Shown here piece by piece: positions 33,342 through 45,417 of a stretch of DNA of 64,000 nt; positions within the stretch are counted from its first letter, which is position 1; each line of letters starts with the position of its first letter. The translations under genes were made by a program, and so were the position numbers. The stretch is from Trichobilharzia regenti (Eukaryota > Platyhelminthes > Trematoda > Strigeidida > Schistosomatidae): contig OX235264.1 in NCBI GenBank assembly GCA_944472135.2, forward strand, positions 97,722,319 to 97,786,318, in the 5' to 3' direction. The notes under the pieces are model-generated. The model searched no databases. It saw nothing but the letters and a program-made list of their open reading frames with translations, and had not been told where the DNA came from.

Positions 33342-33854
33342 GACATCATGACAGCTAGTGTAGTAGATGGCCCTTGTAGTGGAAGGAGTTGCTCACCATT
33401 CTTCTTTTCAAAAAGAAACATGCCAGTAAAGTTATTGTGGTAATGAGATGTAACTTAGTAGTGTAAGTTTCAACAGTTTTAGATGACACTGTTCTCTGAC
33501 GAGGAAATTAATCATATCTTTCCAGGTTACTTGATCACATTAGGTTCAGTCTGAAGGGCTACCTGGATTTCATACCTTGAGTAACTGAATGTGAATTACT
33601 GAAGTCAACTGTGTATGTTTGCAGAAGCAGTATGCTTCTGGTTACTATGATGGTAGTCTTGTTTTTAGCTGCAGACTACATCACTACTATTAGTCTGAGA
33701 TTGACCCAACTTTCTCTTCATTTGGTACTCAGTCACCGTATTTTAATAAAAAAATCAAAAGTGTCGAAGAGGTTTTAAAGCAACTGATCAAACGGTTTCT
33801 TTGCGTGACATTTCTACACCATTTCAATGGTAACTAAGACTAAGATTTGATAGT
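33342..33854. other. No gene recognised
   Basis: No supported feature; T-rich. Confidence 0.35.
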
Positions 33855-36279
33855 GTGATTATTATTATTGTATCCTTTAGTTCCTAGAGGAACATAGGGC
33901 TTCAGCTGCGCACCTCCATTGACTTCGGTTTTCTGACAACTTTTTCACCCTGCTCCAGGTCTGTCCACATGCTTTCATCTCCTCCTCGCATGACCTCCTC
34001 CAAGTCACCCTTGGACGACCAACTCGCCGCCTCCCTTTCGGGTTCCACTCGAGGGCTTGTCTAGTGATGTCACTTGATGGTTTCCTCAGCGTATGGCCAA
34101 TCCATCTCCATTTCTTTCTGCCTATTTGTTTCACAATCGGTTCCTGATTGGTTCGCTCCCAGAGATCCCTGTTGCTGATCTTTTCTGGCCATCTGATCTT
34201 GAGTATTGAGCGGAGACAGTTGTTAATGAAGGTTTGAAGTTTGTTTGAGATGCTCTTTATGACTCGCCAAGTCTCTGATCCGTATAGTAGCACTGACTTC
34301 ACATTGGAGTTGAAAATCCGGATCTTATTTTTGATGCTGATTGCTGTTGACCTCCACACAGATTTGAGAGTAATGAAAGCTTGTCTTGCTTTTCCGATTC
34401 TGGCTTTGATGTCCTCGTCAGTTCCGCCTGTAGTTGAGACGATGCTTCCCAGGTAGGTGAAGGAGGTTGTTTCTTTCAGGTTCTTCCCATTTATGCTTAT
34501 TGTGGTCTGTTGGTGTTGTTGATGTTGGCTAGGAATCTTCATCATCTCTGTTTTATCTATGTTCACGTGAAGTCCTATCTTTGATGCTTCTTCTGCCAAC
34601 TTGTTACTTTTCACTTGCATATCTTCCAGTTTATGGGAAATCAGACATATATCATCGGCGAAATCCAGATCCTCCAAGTCTTTTGTGTCAGTCCATTTTA
34701 TGCCTGTTCCCTCGTTGGTTGCCGTTGTCTGTCGCATTATCCAATCAATTGCAATCAGGAAGATCATTGGTGATAGTAGACAGCCTTGCCTCACTCCCGT
34801 CCTCACTTCGAAGGCTTCCGTAAGTTTCCCGTTGTGGATTACTTGGCATGCAGCATTGTCGTATAACTGTTGGATGAGGTGTATAATTGTCGATGGGACC
34901 CCGTAGTAGCGAAGTAGTTTCCAAATGACCTCTCGATCGACGCTGTCGAAGGCCTTTTCAAAGTCGATGAAGTTGAGATAGAGAGGTGACTGCCATTCCA
35001 AGCTTTGTTCAATGATGATCCGTAGAGTGGCGATTTGATCAATACATGATTTGTTTCTCCTGAATCCAGCCTGTTCCGGACGAAGTTTTTCATCTAGGGC
35101 TTGTTTGATTCTCTCCAGGATGATGCGACTTAGTATCTTGCTTGGAATGGACAGAAGCATAATTCCACGCCAGTTTTTACATTGACTTAAGTCTCCTTTC
35201 TTTGGAAGTTTGAATAAGTAACTGTTCTTCCAATCCTCGGGTACTTTGCCCTCTTTCCACACCTTCTCCAGCAGTGGTGTCATCAAGTCCGCTGTTGTCT
35301 CTGGGTCTATTTTCAAAGCCTCTGCTGGGATTCCATCTGGTCCCGGTGTTTTCCCAGCTTTTAGCATCTTGATTGCATTCAGGACTTCTGATTTCGTCGG
35401 GGGGTCAGTGTTCACTGGTAGTTCTGCTTCCGTTGTTGGTATTGCTGGACGTGTTGTAGGTGGCGGACGATTTAGAAGTCTTTTGAAGTGTTCAACCCAG
35501 TGCTTTCTCTGTTCCACCTCTTTGGTGATTGACTTTCCATTGTCGTCCTTTATTGGCTTAATCTGTGTCGAACGTTTGCCCGAAAGGTTCCTAGTTGTTT
35601 GGTAGAGTGTGGCGAGGTCTCCTTTGCCTGCAGCTTGTTCTGCTTCGTTTGCCATGGTTTCATAATATTTTCTTTTGTCTTCCCTGGCACTTTTCTTCAC
35701 TCTTTTGTTCAGTGTATTGTAGCTTGCATTCAGCTCCTGTTTTTGTTGCTCGTCAGTGCACTGGATAATCTTTTGCTTCACTGTCCTTCTCTCTTCTATT
35801 AGTTTCCAAGTGTCCGTAGTGAGCCACTGTTTGTCCTGTCTCTTTTTTCTGCCTAGAATTTCTATGCAGGTTTGGCTCCACACCGTTTTCAAGTTGTTCC
35901 AGTGCTTTTCAACGCCGACCTTTCGCTGGTGTTGATTTGTATCGCGCTTTGTCCTTTATGCTTGCAATGAAGATGTCCTTTGTAGCCTGGTCCTTCAGCT
36001 TTTGAGTGTTGAACTTGGCTTGTGGTCTATCTGCAGCTCCTGATTCCCTGAAAGCTTTTAATTTGATTTGGATTGTCCCTTGTACGAGATAGTGGTCTGA
36101 GCCAACGTCTGCTCCTCTTCTTGCTTTTGTGTCCAGTAGGCTGCGCCTCCACTTCCTTGAGATTGAGATGAAGTCGATTTGGTTTTTGGTTTGCCCGTCT
36201 GGTGACACCCATGTAGCCTTGTGGATATCTTTGTGCTTGTATACACTGCCACCAATCACCAGTTCGTTGAAGGCGCAGT
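33855..36279 (-). mobile_element. RTE-A (SR2-like) retrotransposon, best-preserved copy
   Basis: 3' end at left with an ATT/AAT tail and the block for 'gaagccctatgttcc'. Contains the last part of the endonuclease (LVIGGSVYKHKDIHKATWVS, SDHYLVQGTIQIKLKAF; 35909-36259) and the full reverse transcriptase in a second frame. The endonuclease start is missing: the right end is cut in the 'CAFNELV' part and touches PLE-4 at 36280. Confidence 0.88.
33877..35892 (-). CDS. RTE-type reverse transcriptase (RTE-A)
   Basis: A 671-codon open frame. After a basic linker it has PGPDGIPAEAL (183-193), KKGDLSQCKNWRGIMLLSI (231-249), GFRRNKSCIDQIATLR (276-291), LNFIDFEKAFDSVDR (306-320), GVRQGCLLSPMIFL (366-379) and the catalytic LDFADDICLI (409-418). 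Then NIDKTEMM, SFTYLGSIVSTTGG, SVLLYGSETWRV and the C-terminal WIGHTLRKPSSDITRQALEW, GRRRVGRPRVTWRR end, the typical RTE/SR2 tail. RT motifs are intact. The endonuclease lies in another frame just upstream, so one frameshift near 35892-35930 separates them; the element cannot make the full protein without correction. Confidence 0.9.
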   Translation of the reverse strand: MKTVWSQTCIEILGRKKRQDKQWLTTDTWKLIEERRTVKQKIIQCTDEQQKQELNASYNTLNKRVKKSAREDKRKYYETMANEAEQAAGKGDLATLYQTTRNLSGKRSTQIKPIKDDNGKSITKEVEQRKHWVEHFKRLLNRPPPTTRPAIPTTEAELPVNTDPPTKSEVLNAIKMLKAGKTPGPDGIPAEALKIDPETTADLMTPLLEKVWKEGKVPEDWKNSYLFKLPKKGDLSQCKNWRGIMLLSIPSKILSRIILERIKQALDEKLRPEQAGFRRNKSCIDQIATLRIIIEQSLEWQSPLYLNFIDFEKAFDSVDREVIWKLLRYYGVPSTIIHLIQQLYDNAACQVIHNGKLTEAFEVRTGVRQGCLLSPMIFLIAIDWIMRQTTATNEGTGIKWTDTKDLEDLDFADDICLISHKLEDMQVKSNKLAEEASKIGLHVNIDKTEMMKIPSQHQQHQQTTISINGKNLKETTSFTYLGSIVSTTGGTDEDIKARIGKARQAFITLKSVWRSTAISIKNKIRIFNSNVKSVLLYGSETWRVIKSISNKLQTFINNCLRSILKIRWPEKISNRDLWERTNQEPIVKQIGRKKWRWIGHTLRKPSSDITRQALEWNPKGRRRVGRPRVTWRRSCEEEMKACGQTWSRVKKLSENRSQWRCAAEALCSSRN

Positions 36280-37355
36280 GGATAGTGTGAAATATTCCCC
36301 TATTATGAATTAAAAGTCAATCTGAACGAAGAATATTCTTTCCAATAATTTCTCTTCAGCTTCTTACAATTATAAAATATAATATTTGTTGTCGTTACAA
36401 TTACGATAGCCAGTTATGTGGCGGATTCAAGTGGTTCAAGTTATATAGGGCGCATGATTAGGCAGGTTCGTCTACGCGTTCGAGAACATTTACCAGCTTG
36501 GTTCAGCAGGGAGGAAATTAAGTGCATAAAAAGCTCGATCCTGTCACATTTGGTCGATACTGAACATCGTATCGACGTCAACACAGCTTTCAGGGTTACA
36601 AACCGAATTCCGAAGTCATTATCACGTACAGCTCGGTTACGTCTCCTACACATAGCTGAAGCTGTTGCAATAAGATCGACTAAACCGGAACTTCGTATCC
36701 AAAAGGAACACGTCCAGACGCTGTTCCTACTGTGGCCAAACTTGGATTGATGATTCTTCTTCTCGCCAAGAGTTCTCCTTCCTTCTAACCCTCTTGGTTT
36801 TTTCTTTTTCTTTCCTTATTATTACAAATATTATTATTATTCGTCATAATTTATGCCCCTCTCGCAAACATTCCCTCAATATTAACGAATTTTTCATTTA
36901 TACTATCCGGACTTATTATTAGTGATATTATCTCTTTTCTCAATATATGCCTCCACTTGTTTCATTTCACACATTTGTTATTTCATTACGAACCTCTCAT
37001 CGGAGTCTCACTATCTCCTCTTTAATACATACTACTCACCTGACACCTATAACTGACCTGTCAATCGTTTTCCTACCCCACACTCTACAAATCTATTATG
37101 ACTAATCACCACCATTGTCTCCCGTTTTACAATATTTTGTAATCGATTTCAGCCTAGAGTGACGTTTGTCACACAAATACGACTATTTATTTTGACACCC
37201 CATAACTGCTAATCTGTTATTCCACGTTAAAAATGTATCCGCCGCATAACTGGCCTTTATTTTAACGCCAACAAATATAACATTTTATAGTTGTAAGAAC
37301 CTGAAGAGAAGGATGTAATGAAAAGAATATTCTTCGTTCAGATTGACTTTTTAAT
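36280..37355 (+). mobile_element. PLE-4 copy with inverted terminal repeats, endonuclease only
   Basis: Left arm about 36309-36425 and right arm about 37235-37345 are inverted copies ('gtcaatctgaacgaagaata' at the left, its complement at the right). The plus-strand ORF 36418-36750 reads SSYIGRMIRQVRLRVREHLP, AWFSREEIKCIKSSILSHLV, DTEHRIDVNTAFRV and LRLLHIAEAVAIRSTKPELR, a GIY-YIG domain opening in the arm. The RT is missing. The family is the same as at 51.9-54.3 kb, but that copy lies on the opposite strand. I do not see a clean TSD. Confidence 0.8.
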
Positions 37356-38374
37356 TAAGGCTAAGGCGGTGATATTTAAGTGCGTGACTCTTAGATTCAA
37401 TGGCTATCGAACTTACCGAAGAAAAACTCATCATCATTTCACTACAACAACAACATAAGTGTGCTTCACCAAGGCTGTTCATGTTCGTTTAAACAGAATC
37501 TTGTTGTTAGAGATAGTTCGAGGCAGTCATTGAGAATCCCTAGACCTATGTTCTGTGTTGTGTGGTGCTTCTCAGCTAAGTGTATCTGAAGCCTCCAGAG
37601 AACTGTTTTCCTCTCTGATATTCGAAACCACCTGACCCAGGGATGCATTTGAAGAGGTTGCTACTAAGCTGTTCTGGACATAAGCCCCTTCAAGACTGAA
37701 GAATTCATCCAATGAACTAATATGAGTTTAAGATACGCTCTTGATAGCTAGTCACCTAGTTTTGGACGATATTGCAATCTTGAATGTGATAGAATTTAGT
37801 CAGTGCCATCAGGAAGAACTAGACACACAATACTCTCCAACCGATAGGATTTTCTCTGGTGGAAGAGTCTAGAATATTAAGCCAATGCAATTTAGATTAT
37901 ACCATCATGATTTCTCATCAAAAGTTCCCACTTTTTATTTAGAACTACCTTTAGAAATATCTAACATACTTCACTACTTTTTGTCAAACATATTTTCACT
38001 AAACAATGAAATGTTTCTGAAAAATAGTGGTAGCCTAGCTGGTCTGACTAGAGATAACCGTCAAGTTTTATAGCACGCTTACACATACACACACGCACGT
38101 ATGTACGTACTTTGGATTTAGTTACATGTGAATTCTAACAGGGTACAGCGTTGTTTAGACTAATTTACTGACTGTAAAATTCAAGATAATGTAAATATAT
38201 TTAAGCACATAATAAAAAGGCATATGACCTACTTCCATTAATTTAAACAGAACAAATCCACAAAAAAAAATTATGTAAAGATTTGAAAATTACCAGATTA
38301 ATAAATGAATGAATGAATGTATGAATGATTTTCGTTTCAATTAATCGGTTAAGATCTGAATGAATCATGTATTG

Positions 38375-38405
<31 letters not shown>

Positions 38406-38510
38406 ATCCGACTGAGAACAATCACCTAACCTGAATAGGAAACGTTTGAATTACTTGTTCATTTTGACATAAATGCCTGTATGCGTGCGATGACAACACT
38501 CACACCCAGC
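37356..38510. other. No gene recognised; (AT)n at 38380-38404
   Basis: A SINE-like scrap near 37360-37430 ('gtgcgtgactcttagattc') and an AT dinucleotide tract. The ORF at 37885-38073 has no motif I know. Confidence 0.35.
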
Positions 38511-38514
38511 TTCT

Positions 38515-39490
38515 CTGTAGCATAAAATGTAAGATGATGTTACAGGACTGACTGGACTACACTGACTCGTAGTTTAGAAATAGGCTGTGAAGTGGTAAGT
38601 GGAACGTGTTGACCGCTTCACTTATTTAGGAAGTACCATCAGCCAGTGCAAACGGGTTGATCTCTGACGAAATCTCAGTACGGATACAGAGGGCTAGTTT
38701 CACATATACCAGTTTACTCCGTCTCTGGCATAGACGTAACATCCGGATATCGACCAAAGAGCGGGTGTACTGCTCAGCTGTCCGCTCCGTCTTCCTTTAT
38801 GGCTGTGAGTGAGACCTGGCCATTGAGAGTGGAAGACATGAAAAGCATGGCTAGCTGTCTTTTATCATAGGTGCCTGCGTTCTATCTCCCGTGTGAAGTG
38901 GTATAATAGGGTGAGCAATATTGAAATTAGGCGTCGAGTGCTAGGTAAGGGGGAGGGGTGAAATCAATCGAAGAGGCTGTGAAATTACATCTACTGAGAT
39001 CGATGGTTAGGGCATGTGTTACATATGCGTGGTCATCGCCTTCCTCGACAACGGGCAATGTTAGCTGACATAGGGTCAGTTAGGCTGGAAAAGAGCTAGC
39101 GGCGGTCAAACCAAAACATAACACCAGTCAATCAAATCCACAACAGTTAGTGTAAGCCAGCCACGTAGGAAGGTGTAGGCTTCTTGTCTGGTTGGGGTCC
39201 TCGGGACGGTAAAAACCAGTGGTTGGAAACAATTGGTGATATGGCTCAAAGTGATCGTCCTCAATGGCTGGTGCAGATGCATCCACTCTTTGTGACTTGT
39301 GATTTCCAATGAAACGATATTGTGTTTCGTTATTACTATTCCTTTGTCTCACACCTTTGTTTACTGTCTCTATTATGCATTTCTTCTAGTTTCTTCTCTT
39401 GATTTGTGTGCTACATGGAGGGAGTGTGGTGACTTGAACTGGCGCACATAGGTGCAAAGTTCTATGTCGAAAACAGAGAGATATAGACGG
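38515..39490 (+). mobile_element. NLR-C relic
   Basis: Order: 'agatgatgttacaggactga', 'gttgaccgcttcacttattt', 'gatctctgacgaaatctcag', 'tatggctgtgagtgagacct', 'gaaattaggcgtcgagtgct', 'gggcatgtgttacatatgcg' and the 3' UTR to 'tatgtcgaaaacagagagat'. Many indels; close to the 22.3-23.2 kb copy. Confidence 0.7.
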
Positions 39491-40064
39491 CATAAAACTA
39501 ATTATGAGGAGTTTATGCTGCAGTAAATATTACTCAGGTTTATTATTCTGAAAGGTGGCTTCTCTATGTGAAGACGATATTGCAGTGTACATGGATAGTT
39601 GTCAACGCATAGATTAAACATCAGTCGCCAGGTTTTCATAGAATTCTGCTACTAATTTTTATACTTGTTAGAATTCATCAGTCAAAGAGTGCCTTCAATG
39701 CTTACATAATAAGAGATGTGACCTATTCAGTCTGCAAAGACATTCTTTTGAATACTTCAGGTTGTGGAAATTTTTTCAATCACCCTTGTCATCATTTCTT
39801 TGCTTTCCAAGGAAAACATAGAGATTCAATTTTCGAAGTTTCAGTAACACTGGTTTTGATTTTATGGGATACGGTTGTTGTACTCTTGGCCAGCCTTCCC
39901 ACTTTATCGGACTTACCAGTAATTAGTAAATTTGGTGAGCTTTAAGGGCACATCAGCCCATAATCGAACCTCAGACTACGTGTGTTGGTGGTGAGCATAA
40001 TATCATTAAATCAATGACGCTACAACAAATCCCCAAGAGGTTGTTTCAGCTGAAGCTTAAATGT
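39491..40064. other. No gene recognised
   Basis: The ORF at 39718-39945 shows no recognised motif. Confidence 0.35.
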
Positions 40065-41098
40065 TATTATTATTATTGTTCATTTGGGTTCCTACTGGAA
40101 CATAGGGCTTCCACTGCACGTCTCCACTTGCTTCTGTCTTCCTTTTTCTGTACTTTTCACATGCATCCATCTTAGTTCATACTGACTGTTTCAACTACTC
40201 TTCACACGATCTCCTCCATGTCACCCTTGCGCTGACGTCTCACTCGCCGCTTCCCTTTCGGCCTGGTTCCACTCGAGCAATGGCCTGACTCGCGCGCGAT
40301 GTCACCCAGCGGCCTCCTCACTCAGTGAGTGTCCAATCCATCTCCACTTTCTCCTGCATATTTCTTGGTTGGGAAGTTCGTTCTTATTTTGTTTGTTCCC
40401 AGCCATAGTTTCTTGTTGGTGATTCTCCCCGGCCCGGCCATCTGATCTTCAGTATAGAGCCAGCGAAGACAGTTGATGGTTGATAAGGGTCTGCAACAGG
40501 CTGTTGGAAATATTTATTTTATTTTTGATTACAGCTTGATTCCACACTGTATTTTTGGTACAAGTATGGAGTTTTCAGCATGGATATCGGTAGCCCGAAT
40601 TTCGCAGGCCGACGGTAGACATCAGGAGTGCGTCGGCAGGGGATCGAACCTCGGAACATGTGCATGGTCGGCTGGAGTCCTAACCACTGTGCCACCAACG
40701 CACACACACAATATTCTTTGTGACCCGCCCGACTTCCTGTAGTTGAGACAATGCTCAATGCTAAATAAGTAAGTGGATGAAGTAACCTCTTTCAAATCCC
40801 TCCCGTTGATGGCGATTGATGCTGGATGTTGTTGTTGTTGGTTGGCTGGTCATTTTCATCACCTCCGTCTTGTCTATGTTTACTGGAGTCCTGTCTTCGC
40901 CGGCTGCTTCTTCGACGAGTTTGTCGGTCGGTTTTCGCTTGTAAGTCTTCGATTCTGTGTGACATCAAACATAAATTATCCACGCGCGAAATCCAGGTCT
41001 TCTAGGTTCTTCACTTCGGTCCAGGATATCCCTGTCTTCTTGTTCCCCACTGTCTGATGCATAATCCAGTCAGTCCACCACAGTTAGGAATATCATTG
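40065..41098 (-). mobile_element. RTE-B fragment with nested SINE, copy 1
   Basis: 3' end at left ('ttattattattattgttcat' tail), C-terminal part, a nested SINE (40515-40709), then the region for GGxEVTSF/INGREG-like and thumb sequences up to 41098, where a PLE fragment begins. From about 40097 to 41062 it is almost identical to 43175-44140. No intact ORF. Confidence 0.8.
40509..40715 (-). repeat. SINE-T2 nested in RTE-B, copy 1
   Basis: On the minus strand: 'gcgttggtggcacagtggtt' (A box TGGCACAGTGG), B box GGTTCGATCC, and a 3' end 'gtgtggaatcaagctgtaat' with an A/T tail. 'aatatt' occurs on each side (40509-40514, 40710-40715). The uninterrupted sequence is seen in the RTE-B copy at about 4238-4255. 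Confidence 0.75.
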
Positions 41099-41640
41099 GT
41101 GGGTGGGCTTTGTGGCCGGTTTTCACCAGATAGTCCAATATCGAACTGTTAATGGTTTTAACTACACCTTTACTTAGCCATAGTAGTAGATGTTCTCGAG
41201 CAAGCACGAAAAATCAAGTTCCTAGAACAACGGCCAATATAACTAGCTCCACAAGTAGCGCAGTTGAATTCGTAGATGCAATTTCAAATGGCTAGTCTAG
41301 GTTCCACATCTTTCAGTCGAGGTAGCACCATCGGTCGTGTAGAGAATAAGACGTGTAGTTCGCCAGCATTGAATTTCTTAATCTCCTCATAGTTATATCA
41401 CTTGGTATATCGCCCTTGAGTTGTAGTCGTATATAAAGTGGCTCCTTGTTTACAGATAGTGAATAGTCCTTTTCTGCTTTCTCTGTCATGTGTTTCTTGA
41501 TAAATTTGTCGGGATAGCCATTTTCGATCAAAGTATCATATACAATGATGAATTCATCTTCAATTACTTCTTCTGAGCATATAGCTCTAACTCTGTGGCT
41601 GAGCGTTTATTTGTATTCTTCAGTCTATTAGTCTAATTAA
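41099..41640 (-). mobile_element. PLE fragment
   Basis: Minus strand: MIENGYPDKFIKKHMTEKAE, LYIRLQLKGDIPSDITMRRL (41313-41531), then in other frames CIYEFNCAT-like and SYIGR sequence to about 41110. It covers the RT-endonuclease connection and the start of the GIY-YIG domain. Confidence 0.65.
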
Positions 41641-43139
41641 TAAATCTAATGTAACTGATCAATAAGTCGTAAATATAGCTAGTCTATTAACTGATAATGA
41701 GAATACATCTTTTAAAAGTGATGTACTGCACTATATATATATATATATGAGTCATATGTTTAATGTGAATGCAGAATCATGTGGTTACACAATGCATTAC
41801 TACCATTAAATAAGACAATAAAAACGCGCTGTAGGTGCTTAATTTAATCAGTTAACAACTTTCATGTTTCTTTGCATGTGTAATAAATTTTTTTGGAAGT
41901 GAAAATTCCAAAGATGTGTGATTTGTGATTCTGAGGTGTATTTCAAAAAGACAAAAAAAATATTCAATGCATCAGTTAGCGAGGTAATGTCTGGTTGATT
42001 GATAAACGGGTTGTTTTTTTCATGCATGCCTTTGGAATTTGCTCCAAAGTAATATTTAATTACTTTTTTTTTGGGGTAGGGGTCTTCTTGTCTACAGGAA
42101 AGCTACGTGGAGTGAACAATACAAATTGTTTTCCGAAGTTTCATACCCACAAAGTATAACATCGGAATTTGGCTGACTTAAATAGAATAGCGGCTAAGGA
42201 GTATGCGAAGGCACCAGTGACCTTGGATGCATGCCGTTCGTTGAATTTGTATAGTATGTCGTAATTACAGCGTCAGTATGAAAGCTGTACACGAACTGAG
42301 GTGCAAATCTATCCTGATCTTGTTTTACTTTGATATTCTTCTCCGTAAGTGAATTTAATGGCTGAATGAATATTATTGAAGACTTGTTCACAAGTTTGTT
42401 TATCCTAATTTGCGCCACAAACGGTAATAAATATTCAAGCTTATTCAGATTCATTCTCCCAGAGGATCGTATGGAAGTAAGAGAGTTACAATATTGCCTC
42501 ATGTTTGTCTAACTAGCTTGAAAATCACAAGATGCTGAATTGTTTAAGTGAAATCTGATTACTGCTAAGAGCAGTGACATTGTAACTTGCATACACTTTT
42601 GTCTGTTCACTTATTTATAATATCCAATACGTTTATGATGTGGTTGTGTTCTCTGAGCTGGATAGTTAATTTGCGAAGCTTTCATCGCCCTACTAGGTGA
42701 CATCTTCAGAGTACACTTCAAACTGAGGTATGCCTCTAGCTTGAAGCCCTATGTTCCACCAGGAACGTAAAGGAATAAAAATACGAGTGCCGACAAACAA
42801 AATTTCAGGTTAACGGATTTCTACCAATCACCTCCGGCGACCTGCCTTGAAATCAGAGTACAACTCTCTGATGAGTCGCCTAACTTGGTGACCACAATGC
42901 AAAGATGACTGACAAAATCTGGTCAGGGCCAAAACTACTAGGGACAGCATAGGCGATATTCCCTATTGACTGACGAATATATATCTTAAGCTTGCAGTTA
43001 ACATTTAAGCATTCTCACATTTCGTTTCACTTTTAAGAATCCAGAAGACTTATGAGATTAACATCTTACAGTGGGTTCCATAATTCTGTTATTCAAGTAT
43101 AAATAAAAACATCAAAATGGGAAGTGCACCTGGTATAAT
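41641..43139. other. No gene; scraps of repeats
   Basis: AT-rich to 42600. 42640-42720 resembles 25425-25570. 42728-42780 is a lone SINE-T/RTE 3' tail ('gcttgaagccctatgttcca', 'aggaacgtaaaggaataaaa'). The ORF at 42194-42502 (minus, 102 codons) is not recognised. Confidence 0.4.
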
Positions 43140-44145
43140 CATTATTATAATTATTATTCCCGTGGGTTTCTAGTGGAACATAGGGCTTCCACTGCACGTC
43201 TCCACTTGCTTCTGTCTTCCTTTTTCTGTACTTTTCACATGCATCCATCTTAGTTCATACTGACTGTTTCAACTACTCTTCACACGATCTCCTCCATGTC
43301 ACCCTTGCGCTGACGTCTCACTCGCCGCTTCCCTTTCGGCCTGGTTCCACTCGAGCAATGGCCTGACTCGCGCGCGATGTCACCCAGCGGCCTCCTCACT
43401 CAGTGAGTGTCCAATCCATCTCCACTTTCTCCTGCATATTTCTTGGTTGGGAAGTTCGTTCTTATTTTGTTTGTTCCCAGCCATAGTTTCTTGTTGGTGA
43501 TTCTCCCCGGCCCGGCCATCTGATCTTCAGTATAGAGCCAGCGAAGACAGTTGATGGTTGATAAGGGTCTGCAACAGGCTGTTGGAAATATTTATTTTAT
43601 TTTTGATTACAGCTTGATTCCACACTGTATTTTTGGTACAAGTATGGAGTTTTCAGCATGGATATCGGTAGCCCGAATTTCGCAGGCCGACGGTAGACAT
43701 CAGGAGTGCGTCGGCAGGGGATCGAACCTCGGAACATGTGCATGGTCGGCTGGAGTCCTAACCACTGTGCCACCAACGCACACACACAATATTCTTTGTG
43801 ACCCGCCCGACTTCCTGTAGTTGAGACAATGCTCAATGCTAAATAAGTAAGTGGATGAAGTAACCTCTTTCAAATCCCTCCCGTTGATGGCGATTGATGC
43901 TGGATGTTGTTGTTGTTGGTTGGCTGGTCATTTTCATCACCTCCGTCTTGTCTATGTTTACTGGAGTCCTGTCTTCGCCGGCTGCTTCTTCGACGAGTTT
44001 GTCGGTCGGTTTTCGCTTGTAAGTCTTCGATTCTGTGTGACATCAAACATAAATCATCCACATGGGAAATCCAGGTCTTCTAGGTTCTTCACTTCGGTCC
44101 AGGATATCCCTGTCTTCTTGTTCCCCGCTGTCTGATGCATTAGTA
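43140..44145 (-). mobile_element. RTE-B fragment with nested SINE, copy 2
   Basis: Near-identical to 40097-41062 including the nested SINE at 43593-43787; the flanks differ on both sides and it is cut at about 44142, earlier than copy 1. Confidence 0.8.
43587..43793 (-). repeat. SINE-T2 nested in RTE-B, copy 2
   Basis: Same SINE at the same position as in copy 1, with the same 'aatatt' borders. Confidence 0.75.
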
Positions 44146-44274
44146 GCATCTTAACGGTGTTTTGAATAACAGAAACCCTTTGAATTTTTCTTAAAACCAT
44201 TCACAATCTATGATGATGCATGGAGTTTTTCTGTTGAAGAACTATTCATTAACTTAAACACGCGGCTGAACACA

Positions 44275-45010
44275 CCAGATGATAATAATAATAACATTAT
44301 TATTCCCTTGAATTCCGAGTGGAACTTCCTTCAAATGTTTCTCGTTAATAGTGCTTGGAGCTTGTTTTTTTTGTTGCTGTTGGTTAGATATCTTCGTCAC
44401 CTCTGCCTTCTCTGTGCCCTCCTAGAATTTAGGTCCTCTCTGCCTCTCCTTCCAACTTGATGGTTCTCACCTGTAGATTTGCAGCTTATATGACACTAGA
44501 CATAAATCATCCACTAACGCCTGATCTTCTAGAGTCTTCTTGTCGTTACAAAGTATACTGGTCTTCTTGCTGTCCACAGTCTTTTGCATGATCCAGTCCA
44601 TCATGGTCATATTTATCATCGGCAATAGTAGTCAGCTTTGTCTTACCACTACTGTTTTCACTTCAAACGCTTCTCTGAGCCTTCCGTTGTTAGTCATTTG
44701 ATATATGGAATCACCATATAGGTGTTGGGCATGAGGCTAGCAACCCCATCCTGTAAAATAAACATTGCTACAGAAACTTCAAGCCTTTAGATTGAAGCCC
44801 TATGTTCCACTGGGAACGTGAAGGAAAAAAAATATAGGTGTTGAATGAGGCTGATAAATGTTTAGGACACAGAACTCAGTAATGTTGAAGCATTTCATTA
44901 ATTCGCTTATGGCAAACGCCATCGAAGGCCTTCTCGATCCTGAGGGTGATGCATACAGTTGTAATTTGATACGCACATGACTGACTTTTCCTGATGTCCA
45001 CCAAAAAAAA
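44275..45010 (-). mobile_element. RTE relic, decayed, with nested SINE
   Basis: ATT-rich left end ('cattattattcccttgaatt'), then decayed thumb and palm sequence; near 44880-44960 the minus strand reads ITLRIEKAFDGVCHKRINEM, the D-F-E-K-A-F-D region of RTE. A truncated SINE-T interrupts it at 44728-44831. Confidence 0.65.
44716..44843 (+). repeat. 5'-truncated SINE-T with 12-bp TSD
   Basis: Direct repeat 'atataggtgttg' at 44716-44727 and 44832-44843. The insert (44728-44831) has the SINE-T body 'ggcatgaggctagcaacccc' and the RTE-like tail 'ttgaagccctatgttccact' plus an A tract. Confidence 0.82.
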
Positions 45011-45417
45011 CAAGAATGTAAAGCATAAACTCTGACGACTAAGTGTTGAATCCCTAACAGTTATCATCGCGGTAATGACTAACTAGATGTGTAAAAACAG
45101 AAGATAGGGGCCAGGCAACAGATCGTTTATTGAGAGAATCAATAGGTATTTATACATGCGTGTCTACATTATTATTAGCATTATTGTTAGTGTAGAAGCA
45201 ACGTCTTCTGAGTGGTTGTTTGCGTGCTGAAGGTTATTTTTTTCTGCTGGAATGTTTGGTCTCTGTTAACATTTTGGCTTCTAACACGGACGCTACGACA
45301 ATATCTAAGGATTTACATGGTGTAATTTGGTGAATAATGACGATCAGTGACTGTCTTGGCTTAAGTAACATAAGTATGAAACTTGAGCATTGTGGTAGAG
45401 CATAACTTCATTATGGA
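45011..45417. other. No gene recognised
   Basis: Nothing supported. Confidence 0.35.
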
